Virus record (IMG/VR): IMGVR_UViG_3300037200_000048
Coordinates: 1-50,041 of that record
Source: a virus
Strand: one strand, 5' to 3'
Length of the DNA: 50,041 nt
Of this stretch, positions 39,491-46,546 are shown piece by piece (the stretch's first letter is position 1; each line of letters begins with the position of its first letter). A program made the translations under genes and the position numbers. The notes beneath the pieces are model-generated. The model was not told where the DNA came from and searched no databases. It saw only the letters and a program-made list of their open reading frames with translations.

Positions 39491-39828
39491 GCGGGTCTCC
39501 TTATGTGGAACTGCTTTTGGTGGGACTTCTTCGACTCTTCAAACTTCCGCCTGCCAGCCATCTCTTCCCGCAACGACGAGTCCATGTCGATACGATTCAT
39601 GCGCGGCGGAGGCGCTTCGAGAAGCCTGTTCTGCGCCGCCATATCTCTGCGGCTCCTGTCCCGCAACCATGCCTTCGTCTTGACTTGAATGGCCTGCACC
39701 TTCAGCACGTCCCGACACGTCTTGCAGTAGAAAACGAAACAGTCTTCCCGCTCCTCCGCGCAAACCATCGTGTTCCGGTTGGCGCCGGGATGGTCCGGGT
39801 TGCGGCACTCAGGCAGTTTTCTTCCCAT
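39487..39828 (-). CDS. zinc-binding basic protein, 113 aa
   Basis: ATGA overlap with the terS candidate. N-terminal CRNPDHPGANRNTMVC and FYCKTCRDVLK form a Cys/His site; the rest is strongly basic (KTKAWLRDRSRRDMAAQNRL). Nucleic-acid binding is likely. It may help start-site recognition with the neighbouring gene; context only. Confidence 0.6.
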   Translation of the reverse strand: MGRKLPECRNPDHPGANRNTMVCAEEREDCFVFYCKTCRDVLKVQAIQVKTKAWLRDRSRRDMAAQNRLLEAPPPRMNRIDMDSSLREEMAGRRKFEESKKSHQKQFHIRRPA

Positions 39829-40348
39829 TGAACACTCTCAGGTCTCGGATCGGTTGTACATCGAGATAAGGCTTCAACCCTACCACGCGCGGCATCGTCC
39901 CGCAGTAGGACTCCCGCTTCCACCGCTTCATCTGCTCAAAAGTGGCATCGATGTTGGGCTTTATGCGGTCGAGGTCGGGGACAGGATACTTTGGCTTGCG
40001 GGTTTCTTCCGCATAGGGGAAAAACCCTGTATCGCTTGCCCAAGCCCGGTACAAACTGACCCTCACCGAAGTCTCCTGCTTCAGGAAGTACGTCTTGTAG
40101 GCTTGGCGGGCCTCTTCATAGCAAATAGAACAGACGTTGACTCCGGCGCGAGAGATGAAGGCATACTTGCAACGGGAGCAAATGCGGCAATCGACGTGCA
40201 TCGTAAGCCGCAGACGCCACTTACGAGTGGCAACGGCTCCTCGTGTCATCGAGAGCGGCTTGACGTTCTGCTGGTAATACCTGCACACCCCTCCATAAAG
40301 AACAGTCTTGATGCGGCGGTGAGCGCAATCCGGTCGTCTTCGGGTCAT
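39809..40348 (-). CDS. zinc-ribbon protein, 179 aa
   Basis: The start at 40348 is an ATGA overlap. Basic N-terminus (MTRRRPDCAHRRIKTV), ribbon CRICSRCKYAF ... NVCSICYEEARQ (about 54-83), then a C-terminal domain without recognised motif. This two-CxxC ribbon with a following helix resembles recombination endonuclease VII-like zinc elements, but no catalytic signature was found. Confidence 0.6.
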   Translation of the reverse strand: MTRRRPDCAHRRIKTVLYGGVCRYYQQNVKPLSMTRGAVATRKWRLRLTMHVDCRICSRCKYAFISRAGVNVCSICYEEARQAYKTYFLKQETSVRVSLYRAWASDTGFFPYAEETRKPKYPVPDLDRIKPNIDATFEQMKRWKRESYCGTMPRVVGLKPYLDVQPIRDLRVFNGKKTA

Positions 40349-40863
40349 CTCGCCCCCCACTTCACAATCGAACCCTTCCCATGGCAGACCGGGCAACTCC
40401 CTCCGGCGGCGAGCGTTCCCGACCCGGAACAACGTCCACAGGCCGATGGAGTCCCTGGAGGCCGAGCAGCCCGCTTGCGGCGGACTCGCTCCGGCTCCTC
40501 TACCTTTGGGAACTCGATTGGAGTCCGGTTCTCAGCGTCTATCTTGCGCTGCAATTCCTCAGCCTCTAACTGAGCTTCGTACTCTGCCATCTCAGCCGAG
40601 GGTGGGGCGGCAGGGTCGGGTATCTCAACAGGCATTGCCTTACGAGGTTCAGGGACAGTTTTGTGCCCGTTGCCGAACTTGAACACTTTGGTATCGGTTG
40701 GAGTAATGAGCGTTAGTTTGCGCGCTCCCGCCGTGGCCCCGATAGACTGAATCACCTGCGGAGACCACGCCTTCGCCATAGGTGAATCGGAGAGGCGGAC
40801 GGTGAACTCTCCATCGTCCTCGTACACGGCAAGCATGGGGGACAACTGAACAGGATCGCTCAA
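40345..40863 (-). CDS. protein with DnaJ-type CxxCxGxG zinc repeats, 172 aa
   Basis: The C-terminal part has CGRCSGSGTLAAGGSCPVCH (about 142-161), two CxxCxGxG-like motifs as in DnaJ zinc fingers. The N-terminal 80 residues are a beta-rich unknown domain, linked by a charged helix (MAEYEAQLEAEELQRKIDAE). It might hold unfolded or DNA-bound proteins, but it lacks a J-domain. Coupled by ATGA overlaps at both ends. Confidence 0.6.
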   Translation of the reverse strand: MSDPVQLSPMLAVYEDDGEFTVRLSDSPMAKAWSPQVIQSIGATAGARKLTLITPTDTKVFKFGNGHKTVPEPRKAMPVEIPDPAAPPSAEMAEYEAQLEAEELQRKIDAENRTPIEFPKVEEPERVRRKRAARPPGTPSACGRCSGSGTLAAGGSCPVCHGKGSIVKWGAR

Positions 40864-41180
40864 AGCGCCACTACCCTTTCTCCTTCGATCAGGTCAACCC
40901 TGCGAGAAAGCGTTCGCAAGGACTCAAGGGCGCAGTGAAGGCACTCCACATGAGGGCAATGCGCATGAGGGTGGACTTCACAAGGCTCCCTCCCCCCAGC
41001 CTTGCAGACGCAGCGGTCATCCAGGTAGGAGTGGAGGCGGAGCACAGCGTCGGATTTTCCGTCCACGTTGGTGTAGAACTCCTCTCCATCGCTTCGCCTC
41101 CCAAAATACTGCGCGACGATGCCTAACTCAGGTACAGCATGTTCCTCACGAGATGGGCCGTCGATCCAGGTTCTACTCAA
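40860..41180 (-). CDS. Cys/His-rich protein, 106 aa
   Basis: DRCVCKAGGREPCEVHPHAH then CPHVECLHC provide many Cys and His ligands near residues 55-82. The other parts are mixed. One of several small metal-binding proteins in this strand. Function unknown. Confidence 0.6.
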   Translation of the reverse strand: MSRTWIDGPSREEHAVPELGIVAQYFGRRSDGEEFYTNVDGKSDAVLRLHSYLDDRCVCKAGGREPCEVHPHAHCPHVECLHCALESLRTLSRRVDLIEGERVVAL

Positions 41181-41583
41181 AACGGACTCCCTCCGACTTC
41201 ACAAACCCTTCGATGTCGCGGTCGAGGTCGCGCAGTTCCGTTGCCAAGCCTTCGGGATCGTCTGGATACACAATGAACTCATCCGCCGCCTGAGATGCTA
41301 GGGCGACCGACTCTGAGGTAATCTGACCCGCTCCCGGTAACTTGTGCTTTCCGACAGCGACCCCAAACTTCCTACCCTCGGCGTTCTCCCATCCAAGCAC
41401 GTCAGAACAAAGAGTTCTTGAGCCATCAGGCCCATCGAAATTCATCGTTCTCATTTCTCCACGCACAGGCTCTGGGATTCCCTCATAAGCGTACATTCTC
41501 CGCTTGCCTTCTTCCTTCTGCTTCAGGAATTCAGCATCTAGCGATGCTTCTTGCACCATGCGGCCAAATTTATCACTCGCCAT
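41173..41583 (-). CDS. hypothetical protein, 136 aa
   Basis: Overlaps both neighbours by 8-11 bases. Charged N-terminal helix and a beta-rich middle (DGPDGSRTLCSDVLGWENAE). Ends in TAG. No motif found. Confidence 0.6.
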   Translation of the reverse strand: MASDKFGRMVQEASLDAEFLKQKEEGKRRMYAYEGIPEPVRGEMRTMNFDGPDGSRTLCSDVLGWENAEGRKFGVAVGKHKLPGAGQITSESVALASQAADEFIVYPDDPEGLATELRDLDRDIEGFVKSEGVRFE

Positions 41584-41872
41584 TATTCACCTCGCTCGTC
41601 CAGCCGTTCAGTTCGACCATAAGCTCGTTGATCCTCCGCATGACGTAATCGACCGCCGCCGGAGTCTTGCACACCAGAGTAGGGGCCGATCCCAGGACTG
41701 CGTAGTACCGAGGCTTCGGCTTGTTCTGCGTCCCTGGAGCGTACATCCCAATGTTGACCCGTATCCGGCACTGCCGCATCGCCCCAAACGCCGCCCGCGC
41801 GACATTGCGATTGTCTTCCATGTCGGAAGGCGATGGGGTACTCATGCTGATAAGGATTTCAGGAGGAGTCAT
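41573..41872 (-). CDS. hypothetical protein, 99 aa
   Basis: The start at 41872 is an ATGA overlap. Beta-rich with KPRYYAVLGSAPTLVCKTPA near the centre and a helical end (VDYVMRRINELMVELNGW). Part of the terminase-side small-gene operon. Function unknown. Confidence 0.55.
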   Translation of the reverse strand: MTPPEILISMSTPSPSDMEDNRNVARAAFGAMRQCRIRVNIGMYAPGTQNKPKPRYYAVLGSAPTLVCKTPAAVDYVMRRINELMVELNGWTSEVNNGE

Positions 41873-42138
41873 ACAATCATCTTCGCCTCGAACATGTGCC
41901 ACGAGAGCCGCCAGACCTTCTTCATCGTCCGCCTGTCCCCAACGCACTCCCAGCACTGAATCTCGTCCGTATACCGGGGAGGGTCGGGTAACACGCCTCC
42001 GGAAAAAGCCCCGCTAAACCATTCATCGAAGTCGTCCTCGCTGGGCACTGTCCCCAACTCAACCGGCTTATCGCCCTGCCGTACCAACACAATGCTCCAG
42101 AAGGTAGAGGCGATGGCTTCATGCTCCGAAACTTGCAT
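41869..42138 (-). CDS. hypothetical protein, 89 aa
   Basis: ATG at 42138 follows TTGGGAG. Acidic middle (SEDDFDEWFSGAFSGG) and CWECVGDRRTMKKVW near the end. Starts 21 bases from the start of a rightward gene at 42160, so the two are divergent. Function unknown. Confidence 0.55.
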   Translation of the reverse strand: MQVSEHEAIASTFWSIVLVRQGDKPVELGTVPSEDDFDEWFSGAFSGGVLPDPPRYTDEIQCWECVGDRRTMKKVWRLSWHMFEAKMIV

Positions 42139-42159
42139 CCAATCTCCCAAGGAGTCCTT

Positions 42160-42306
42160 ATGCTCATCTTGCTAATCGTTCTCATCCTGCTCTTCGGATT
42201 CGGCGGCAACTTCTACAACGGAGGAGCCTACCGAGGCACAGGCTTCGGCATCGGTGGACTCCTCGTTGCAGTGATCCTCGTCCTGCTTCTGATGCACCGG
42301 CTCTAG
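42160..42306 (+). CDS. DUF3309-like tiny membrane protein, 48 aa
   Basis: CAAGGAG before the ATG. The product is almost all hydrophobic: LILLIVLILLFGFGG, a Gly/Tyr linker, and GIGGLLVAVILVLLLMHRL, as in the DUF3309 membrane proteins common in soil bacteria. It is the only rightward gene inside this leftward operon, and its stop overlaps the opposite gene's stop by 4 bases. No promoter was clear. Either an acquired gene or a membrane protein with its own regulation. Confidence 0.6.
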   Translation: MLILLIVLILLFGFGGNFYNGGAYRGTGFGIGGLLVAVILVLLLMHRL

Positions 42307-42740
42307 ACGCCTTGAGGCTGTCCCCAAACAATCTCCACGTTCGTAGCCGGGTCGGGAACCGCCACCACCGTCAGAACGTCGGTCGCGCTAAGGTTCGTCG
42401 CCGGATCGGTGCAGGTTACGTTCACGGAGCCGACAGCGACCCCGGTAAAAACAACGCCCTCACCCGTCCCCACCACCGAAGCAACGGTCGGGTCGGAAGA
42501 AGTCCAGTTCAACGAACCCGGATCGGAGATGTTGACTGGCTGAGAATTTGCGTCTGTTTCGGTCGCCGTCGCGGTGACGGTCTGGCCCACTTCAATCTGC
42601 ATTGGCATTGTGAATCCCTCATAGTGAATTTGCAGTGCTACCGGCACCTTCATCTGTACCAGCATAAGCCGTAGGATGCCCTTCTGTACCTCAAGGGAAT
42701 GCCTTAGAACTTCGATCAACTCGCGCTCTTCATCCCTCAT
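42303..42740 (-). CDS. Ig-like (Big2-type) domain protein, 145 aa
   Basis: ATG after AAAGGAGCG. Helical N-terminus (ELIEVLRHSLEVQKGILRLM), then a Big2-like domain (IEVGQTVTATATETDANSQP; LNWTSSDPTVASVVG; GSVNVTCTDPAT). Ig-like domains in phages usually sit on virion surfaces and bind cell surfaces weakly. Stop overlaps the opposite DUF3309-like gene. Confidence 0.65.
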   Translation of the reverse strand: MRDEERELIEVLRHSLEVQKGILRLMLVQMKVPVALQIHYEGFTMPMQIEVGQTVTATATETDANSQPVNISDPGSLNWTSSDPTVASVVGTGEGVVFTGVAVGSVNVTCTDPATNLSATDVLTVVAVPDPATNVEIVWGQPQGV

Positions 42741-42930
42741 TGATCGCTCCTTTGATTGCATCCGCCTCAGCCTGTGTCGGCACTGAGCGCGGTTGAACTA
42801 AACTGCATCCTCGAACGTCTCGATCCCCTCCGGACTTTCTCCATAACGTCTCCGCAACGTCCTGGTCAGCCGACTGCGCGGTATACTCAGAGACACCATA
42901 CGGGTCGCCGTCCTGTGAATAGTCTCTCAT
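42730..42930 (-). CDS. hypothetical protein, 66 aa
   Basis: Starts at ATGA after CTCTCCCG and overlaps the Ig-like gene by 11 bases. Acidic, mostly polar (MRDYSQDGDPYGVSEYTAQS). No motif. Confidence 0.5.
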   Translation of the reverse strand: MRDYSQDGDPYGVSEYTAQSADQDVAETLWRKSGGDRDVRGCSLVQPRSVPTQAEADAIKGAINEG

Positions 42931-43139
42931 CGGGAGAGTCCCCCCAAAAGCGTATCGCTGTCGATTGAAGCTGCTCGCAGTTCAGCCTCGAACAGCGCGC
43001 GGTCTTCAGGGTTGGGGATCGCAATGCGAGGGATCGTAGTGAAGACCTCGACCCCTCCTTCGGTCTTGCCCTCCCAAACGAGGTAGCGCTTGCCATAAGC
43101 CTCGACGAAGCGGCTGGTGCTCTCAAGCGTTATCTTCAT
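42927..43139 (-). CDS. hypothetical protein, 70 aa
   Basis: Start at 43139 by ATGA overlap with the preceding gene. Beta-rich (MKITLESTSRFVEAYGKRYL) with a charged C-terminal helix. It ends GLSR-stop inside the repeated CTCTCCCGATGA sequence that also ends the gene before it. Confidence 0.55.
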   Translation of the reverse strand: MKITLESTSRFVEAYGKRYLVWEGKTEGGVEVFTTIPRIAIPNPEDRALFEAELRAASIDSDTLLGGLSR

Positions 43140-43324
43140 CGGGAGAGGCCCGCACACTGCGCCATCTCAACCCATAGGGTTTTAGGAACGGCCAGACCCT
43201 CCCAAGGCAGGGCCGTTTCAGTATGCAGGCCAACCCAATTCTCCCACATCCGCTCTCCCGCAAGGCTCTCCCACCACCGCCCGCAAGCAGACCGCCGGAA
43301 CCCGTACTGGAGAAACCATTCCAT
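43136..43324 (-). CDS. Trp-rich hypothetical protein, 62 aa
   Basis: Start at 43324 after AGGTGAAGG. Trp-rich (FLQYGFRRSACGRWWESLAG), seven Trp in 62 residues. Ends GLSR-stop as the neighbour does. Function unknown. Confidence 0.5.
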   Translation of the reverse strand: MEWFLQYGFRRSACGRWWESLAGERMWENWVGLHTETALPWEGLAVPKTLWVEMAQCAGLSR

Positions 43325-43353
43325 AACCTTCACCTAGATGCCGTCTCCAGTTC

Positions 43354-43542
43354 CTATTCCCTAACGGAGGAGCCACATAGAAGTTCCCGACCATCTCTAC
43401 CGCAACCCATCCCATGTTCATGCCACTGTTGATTCTCTGGACTATACCGAGCGTCGCAGCAGGGGCATACGTAGACGTGAACCGCTCCAGACCAAGGCAA
43501 AATCTCGACCGGAGTTTCGCCTAGGCACATCTTGCAGATCAT
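43354..43542 (-). CDS. zinc-ribbon protein, 62 aa
   Basis: Strong Shine-Dalgarno GGGAGGGAGC. CKMCLGETPVEILPW and VCPCCDARYSPENQQWH make a two-pair zinc ribbon at residues 3-30. ATGA overlap with the upstream 45-aa gene. Confidence 0.6.
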   Translation of the reverse strand: MICKMCLGETPVEILPWSGAVHVYVCPCCDARYSPENQQWHEHGMGCGRDGRELLCGSSVRE

Positions 43543-43676
43543 GCTCCCTCCCGCTTCACATACACCCGAACCGAACGAAACCGCTTACTCTCCTCAGCAT
43601 GACACACCCGGCAAGTCTGTTGTCCAGGGCGCTTCACACCACGACCGCACCGGCAACCCTCAGTCCGCTTACGCAT
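43539..43676 (-). CDS. 45-aa basic zinc protein
   Basis: The ORF (MRKRTEGCRCGRGVKRPGQQ at the start, then TCRVCHAEESKRF) has CRC and CRVC cysteine pairs and 13 basic residues. Ends in an ATGA overlap with the next gene; Shine-Dalgarno GGGAG is close to the ATG. Typical of HNH-associated or phage zinc-ribbon proteins. Confidence 0.5.
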   Translation of the reverse strand: MRKRTEGCRCGRGVKRPGQQTCRVCHAEESKRFRSVRVYVKREGA

Positions 43677-43686
43677 ACTCCCTGCT

Positions 43687-43971
43687 TCATGAGACCGCTT
43701 TATTTGCCATAATCCCCAAGGTGAGAGCTTTCTCCGCTGCGCTCTGCATCCCGAAGTCGAGGGTCGTGACCACCAAACTGCATCCTTCCCTTGCGTTCAA
43801 ACCTATGACGACGCCCCGCACATCGCCATACTCCCCATTCTCAATGCGACGCGCCAGAGACCGCAGCCGCCCAGTGATGTCGTACCGTGTCCCCTGGTCG
43901 ATCCGCCTAAGCCCGCTACGTTTGATCTTCAGCTGCTGCTCTATCGCCTGCTTTGAAAGGATAATACTCAC
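43687..43971 (-). CDS. first gene of terminase-side operon, 94-aa basic protein
   Basis: GTG start 7 bases after AGGG. Basic and helical N-terminus (IEQQLKIKRSGLRRIDQGTR) followed by GVVIGLNAREGCSLVVTTLD. Upstream is an intergenic region of about 240 bases, so a promoter for the leftward late genes may lie there. Function unknown. Confidence 0.55.
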   Translation of the reverse strand: MSIILSKQAIEQQLKIKRSGLRRIDQGTRYDITGRLRSLARRIENGEYGDVRGVVIGLNAREGCSLVVTTLDFGMQSAAEKALTLGIMANKAVS

Positions 43972-44046
43972 CCCACAACCCTACTCCAGTTACTAAGAGT
44001 TGTAAACTGCAAAATTTGGAATATTTTGTGGATGGGCAATGTCAGA

Positions 44047-44093
44047 TCGAGCGACCCAACCCCTTGCCTGCGAAGGGTAGGCTCGACCTTTTT
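44047..44093 (+). terminator. possible rho-independent terminator (rightward)
   Basis: TCGAGC (44047) pairs with GCTCGA (44081), CCCTT (44061) with AAGGG (44073), and CCTTTTT follows. No rightward transcript is obvious just upstream, so it may insulate the leftward operon from stray transcription. Confidence 0.4.
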
Positions 44094-44210
44094 GCGTCCG
44101 GTACCCTATCGAGTTGCGGCGATGAGATTGATTGCATGTAGGTCAGGGTAAGATCAGCGCACTGACTCTAGACCCCATGAGGATTCATACGCGCTCCCCT
44201 GGACGGCACG

Positions 44211-44450
44211 TCACGCCGAGCACAGCGAACACTTGCAGCGCGGATGATGGCCCTCAGTCTTAGACTGCATGGAAACGGCTCGGATCAGCGCCTTGGGCAC
44301 GTCAGAAGGTTTGCGAATCACGGCTGGTGCTCCCCCATTCCATCGCCGACTCTTGCACTTGGCGCAGTGCTTTGGCGTAGACGCACCGACGACCAGCCAC
44401 TCGTGGGAGCACTGGTCGCAGTGAGCTACCTGGCGGGTTACGAAGCTCAC
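44211..44450 (-). CDS. zinc-ribbon protein, 79 aa
   Basis: GTG start overlapping the previous TGA. CDQCSHEWLVVG ... HCAKCKSRRWNGG (about 11-38) is a classical zinc ribbon, and the C-terminus adds CKCSLCSA. Found often in phage and plasmid genomes without known function. Leftward, coupled to the gene before it. Confidence 0.65.
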   Translation of the reverse strand: MSFVTRQVAHCDQCSHEWLVVGASTPKHCAKCKSRRWNGGAPAVIRKPSDVPKALIRAVSMQSKTEGHHPRCKCSLCSA

Positions 44451-44644
44451 AGCGACACCCAGCGATAGCGTTCGCCGGGTGCCCGGTTTGCGCTCGGTGC
44501 GTGGTATGCGACATGGATACCGCCATCAACCAACTTGACTCCGGTGCAATCGGTTACAAAGCGGATCGCCTCTTGCTTGGCAGTGCGTAGGGTGGTTGCG
44601 GTGAGATCGATTTTCTTGCCAGTGTCTAGCTTTGCCTGATACAT
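44447..44644 (-). CDS. small hypothetical protein, 65 aa
   Basis: GGAGGAAACAACA before ATG at 44644, and a TTGACA/TATGTT promoter directly upstream. The sequence (MYQAKLDTGKKIDLTATTLR; AKQEAIRFVTDCTGVKLVDG) is a small beta-alpha protein. No family recognised. Confidence 0.6.
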   Translation of the reverse strand: MYQAKLDTGKKIDLTATTLRTAKQEAIRFVTDCTGVKLVDGGIHVAYHAPSANRAPGERYRWVSL

Positions 44645-44665
44645 TGTTGTTTCCTCCATGTATCC

Positions 44666-44694
44666 AACATACACACATGCGTACCCAATGTCAA
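44666..44694 (-). promoter_or_regulatory. leftward sigma70-type promoter
   Basis: TTGACA (minus strand, 44694-44689), 17-base spacer, TATGTT (44671-44666). Directly upstream of the -35 box lies CAACTATTTG (plus strand 44695-44704), a motif shared with other promoters here. Confidence 0.6.
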
Positions 44695-44784
44695 CAACTA
44701 TTTGTGCCTATTGTATACAGGTTATGTGTGCGCGTGTCCCGACGGGGGCGGGTCAGGACTCATCATCCATGCTTTTGCCGGACT

Positions 44785-44994
44785 CTATAGGCGGATTAGG
44801 GAGGAGATTTTTCGCGTGGTCTGTGGCTGGGCATTGTTATAGCAGCCGAGAGTTATGTGCCATTCATATCGTTCGCGCGTAATGCGTCCGCACCGGCCCT
44901 GCTGGTCAACGTGAAACCACCTCTCTCCCGAAGGGTAAAGGAACAATACGATTTGGTCTCCACAACTGCGACAGATTCCGCGCGCATGGGTCAT
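44785..44994 (-). CDS. small zinc-knuckle protein, 69 aa
   Basis: ICRSCGDQIVLFLYPSGERW with a second Cys further on (GRCGRIT) resembles common phage zinc-knuckle proteins that keep the phrase CRSCGxxI. It overlaps the ORF at 44906-45097 in another frame; this one has the better motif but a weak Shine-Dalgarno. Confidence 0.5.
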   Translation of the reverse strand: MTHARGICRSCGDQIVLFLYPSGERWFHVDQQGRCGRITRERYEWHITLGCYNNAQPQTTRKISSLIRL

Positions 44995-45097
44995 CTATGC
45001 ATCTTACGCGCAGACTGGAGCGCCTCTCGTTTCCGAGGTCATTTCCTGGGAACTCTATTGAATCAAAGGGGAAATCGGCATGGAGTGGTGAATTCAT
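44906..45097 (-). CDS. possible 63-aa protein overlapping the zinc-knuckle gene
   Basis: Starts at an ATGA overlap with the 164-aa gene (CGGAGAAATGA), which supports translation, but the sequence (MNSPLHADFPFDSIEFPGND) has no motif and half of it overlaps a more convincing gene. Low confidence. Confidence 0.3.
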   Translation of the reverse strand: MNSPLHADFPFDSIEFPGNDLGNERRSSLRVRCIDDPCARNLSQLWRPNRIVPLPFGREVVSR

Positions 45098-45588
45098 TTC
45101 TCCGACGAGGCGCTTACCTGGTCGCTCTTCATGGCGATCTCCAGATTGCATACAGGATCGGCAGTTGCGATCTGCTTGGCGTCAGGTAGATGCACCTTGA
45201 CTACCTCGTATCCCACAATGGCCGCTAGGATACTATCGAAAGTCCCCTTGTTGAACTTCCCGTCGGGGAGATCGTTCCCGCGAGTGTATTCCTCACCTGC
45301 GCGCGGTTTGCGAGAACTAGCGATGCAGCCGAGGTAAGATTTGTCCTCGCCGACATGCTTCTCTGCCGTGATTCTATATCTGTTATTTTCGGTGTAGATT
45401 CGCAGACTGACTCGCTCTTTCTCTGCGGTCAACTCCTGACCCAATATCTGCACGTCTCGCGTCCAGATCAGGTAGGGGATGTCTAACCACTTCTGCAACT
45501 GTTCCATGACCATAACGGCCTCCCTTGGTGAATCGGTTTTAGTGTACACCATCTCCCATTTCCCTGTGGATAATGCATGTGTGTTCAT
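45094..45588 (-). CDS. hypothetical protein, 164 aa
   Basis: ATGA overlap with the GIY-YIG gene. Mixed alpha/beta (REAVMVMEQLQKWLDIPYLI; NNRYRITAEKHVGEDKSYLG). No enzyme motif. In the operon of the RHH regulator and GIY-YIG protein. Confidence 0.6.
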   Translation of the reverse strand: MNTHALSTGKWEMVYTKTDSPREAVMVMEQLQKWLDIPYLIWTRDVQILGQELTAEKERVSLRIYTENNRYRITAEKHVGEDKSYLGCIASSRKPRAGEEYTRGNDLPDGKFNKGTFDSILAAIVGYEVVKVHLPDAKQIATADPVCNLEIAMKSDQVSASSEK

Positions 45589-45782
45589 CTCGATTCCACT
45601 AGTCTAGTGGCAAAAAGATCGCAATCCACAAGATCATCGGGCGGAAACTCGAACATTTCAACGCGGGCGGCGAGTTTCCGGTGCTTATTGGTTCGGACTC
45701 GGCCACGCATGTCGATAGAGCTTCCCACGTAGAGGCACTCGCCAGACACACCCCAAAACACGTAGATTCCAGAGATTCTCAT
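45585..45782 (-). CDS. minimal GIY-YIG domain protein, 65 aa
   Basis: MRISGIYVFWGVSGECLYVG has the GIY and the second YVG element of GIY-YIG nucleases, followed by RGRVRTNKHR as the Arg/His helix. At 65 residues it is shorter than a normal catalytic domain (about 90), and the late Glu/Asn residues are uncertain, so it may be a binding or stunted nuclease domain. ATGA overlap with the RHH gene. Confidence 0.6.
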   Translation of the reverse strand: MRISGIYVFWGVSGECLYVGSSIDMRGRVRTNKHRKLAARVEMFEFPPDDLVDCDLFATRLVESR

Positions 45783-45925
45783 TGTTGACGCTCCAAAGCC
45801 CGGAGAGCTATCCGAAACACCGCAGTGGGGCCAATCTCCCCAAAACGCTTCTGAAGCTCCGCAAGGATGGCAATGTCCTCTTTCGTGAGTGCGATCCCTA
45901 TGCGCTGCTCAGTCGTTTTCTTCAT
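45779..45925 (-). CDS. ribbon-helix-helix (CopG/Arc-like) transcriptional regulator, 48 aa
   Basis: The start at 45925 gives a protein of RHH size: RIGIALTKEDIAILAELQKR is the strand and helix A, GPTAVFRIALRALE the turn and helix B. The ATG lies only 7 bases after the -10 box (TATGCT), so the message is probably nearly leaderless, though TAGGGGC can serve as Shine-Dalgarno. A perfect palindrome in the divergent promoter region is the likely autoregulatory operator. Confidence 0.75.
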   Translation of the reverse strand: MKKTTEQRIGIALTKEDIAILAELQKRFGEIGPTAVFRIALRALERQQ

Positions 45926-45932
45926 GCCCCTA

Positions 45933-45961
45933 AGCATACCGCATAAAATAGTTGGCGTCAA
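45933..45961 (-). promoter_or_regulatory. leftward promoter of the RHH regulator
   Basis: TTGACG (minus strand, 45961-45956), 17-base spacer, TATGCT (45938-45933). Overlaps the operator-like palindrome and the motif AAAATAGTTG. Confidence 0.65.
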
Positions 45962-45980
45962 GCATAAAATAGTGCTTGAC
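45957..45980. promoter_or_regulatory. operator-like palindrome GTCAAGC-N10-GCTTGAC
   Basis: A perfect 7-bp inverted repeat centred between two diverging promoters; each arm overlaps one -35 box. GCATAAAATAGT also occurs as direct repeats at 45941-45952 and 45962-45973, 21 bp apart (two helical turns), as expected for RHH dimers. Binding by the adjacent RHH protein is inferred. Confidence 0.6.
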
Positions 45981-46004
45981 ATACCCCGTATGCTCTGTTA
46001 CTCT
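45976..46004 (+). promoter_or_regulatory. rightward promoter opposite the RHH gene
   Basis: TTGACA (45976-45981), 17-base spacer, TACTCT (45999-46004). Weak -10 (3 of 6) but a perfect -35 and a good Shine-Dalgarno (GGAGG) follow for the gene at 46032. Confidence 0.5.
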
Positions 46005-46031
46005 CTGTATATCGCTTGGAGGCGATTCCAA

Positions 46032-46208
46032 ATGAAGACATACATTCTGGCCGTCGCGGTGGTACTGGCGTTAGCCGTCCTTGTCGTCTCCAGGCTCAAC
46101 GCCGATCTCGCAGAGCATCGCGTGAATCCCTGCACTTACCGGGGGCAGATGCTCGAAGGTCAGTACGGAACTGCTCATGTCTGCACCGCCGACGAAGTTG
46201 CACACTAA
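46032..46208 (+). CDS. membrane-anchored small protein, 58 aa
   Basis: GGAGG 9 bases before the ATG. N-terminal signal anchor (MKTYILAVAVVLALAVLVVS), then a short polar region with two cysteines (PCTYRGQML; HVCTADEVAH) that could form a disulfide outside the cytoplasm. Its expression is probably repressed by the RHH protein. Confidence 0.6.
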   Translation: MKTYILAVAVVLALAVLVVSRLNADLAEHRVNPCTYRGQMLEGQYGTAHVCTADEVAH

Positions 46209-46234
46209 CCCAGATGCACTCAGGAGCTAAGACA

Positions 46235-46546
46235 ATGAAAGCCATACGCACAAGCTATGTAGGGCCAACGAATACTCGTGGGTCGAGAATCATCGCCAGT
46301 GACGCCGATGGGAACAAGGTGAGCATTGGCTATCCGCACCAGTTGTCATCCGATGAAGCGCACGAGCTGGCCGCGTATAGGTTGATGGAAAAAATGGGGT
46401 GGCCGAATCGGTTGGTTGGGGGAGGGTTTGGAGCGGAGAATTTCTGGGTCATGGTGCCAAGGGAGGATCGAACGGAGCCGCCGGCCTATTTGGCGGTTTT
46501 GGAAGGGCTGCCCGCGCTGCGGCCAGTCAAAAAGTGGCAAGCATGA
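46235..46546 (+). CDS. hypothetical protein, 103 aa
   Basis: CAGGAG before ATG. Sequence MKAIRTSYVGPTNTRGSRII then ASDADGNKVSIGYPHQLSSD is a beta-rich protein seen in bacterial mobile elements under hypothetical names. Ends with ATGA overlap. Confidence 0.6.
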   Translation: MKAIRTSYVGPTNTRGSRIIASDADGNKVSIGYPHQLSSDEAHELAAYRLMEKMGWPNRLVGGGFGAENFWVMVPREDRTEPPAYLAVLEGLPALRPVKKWQA

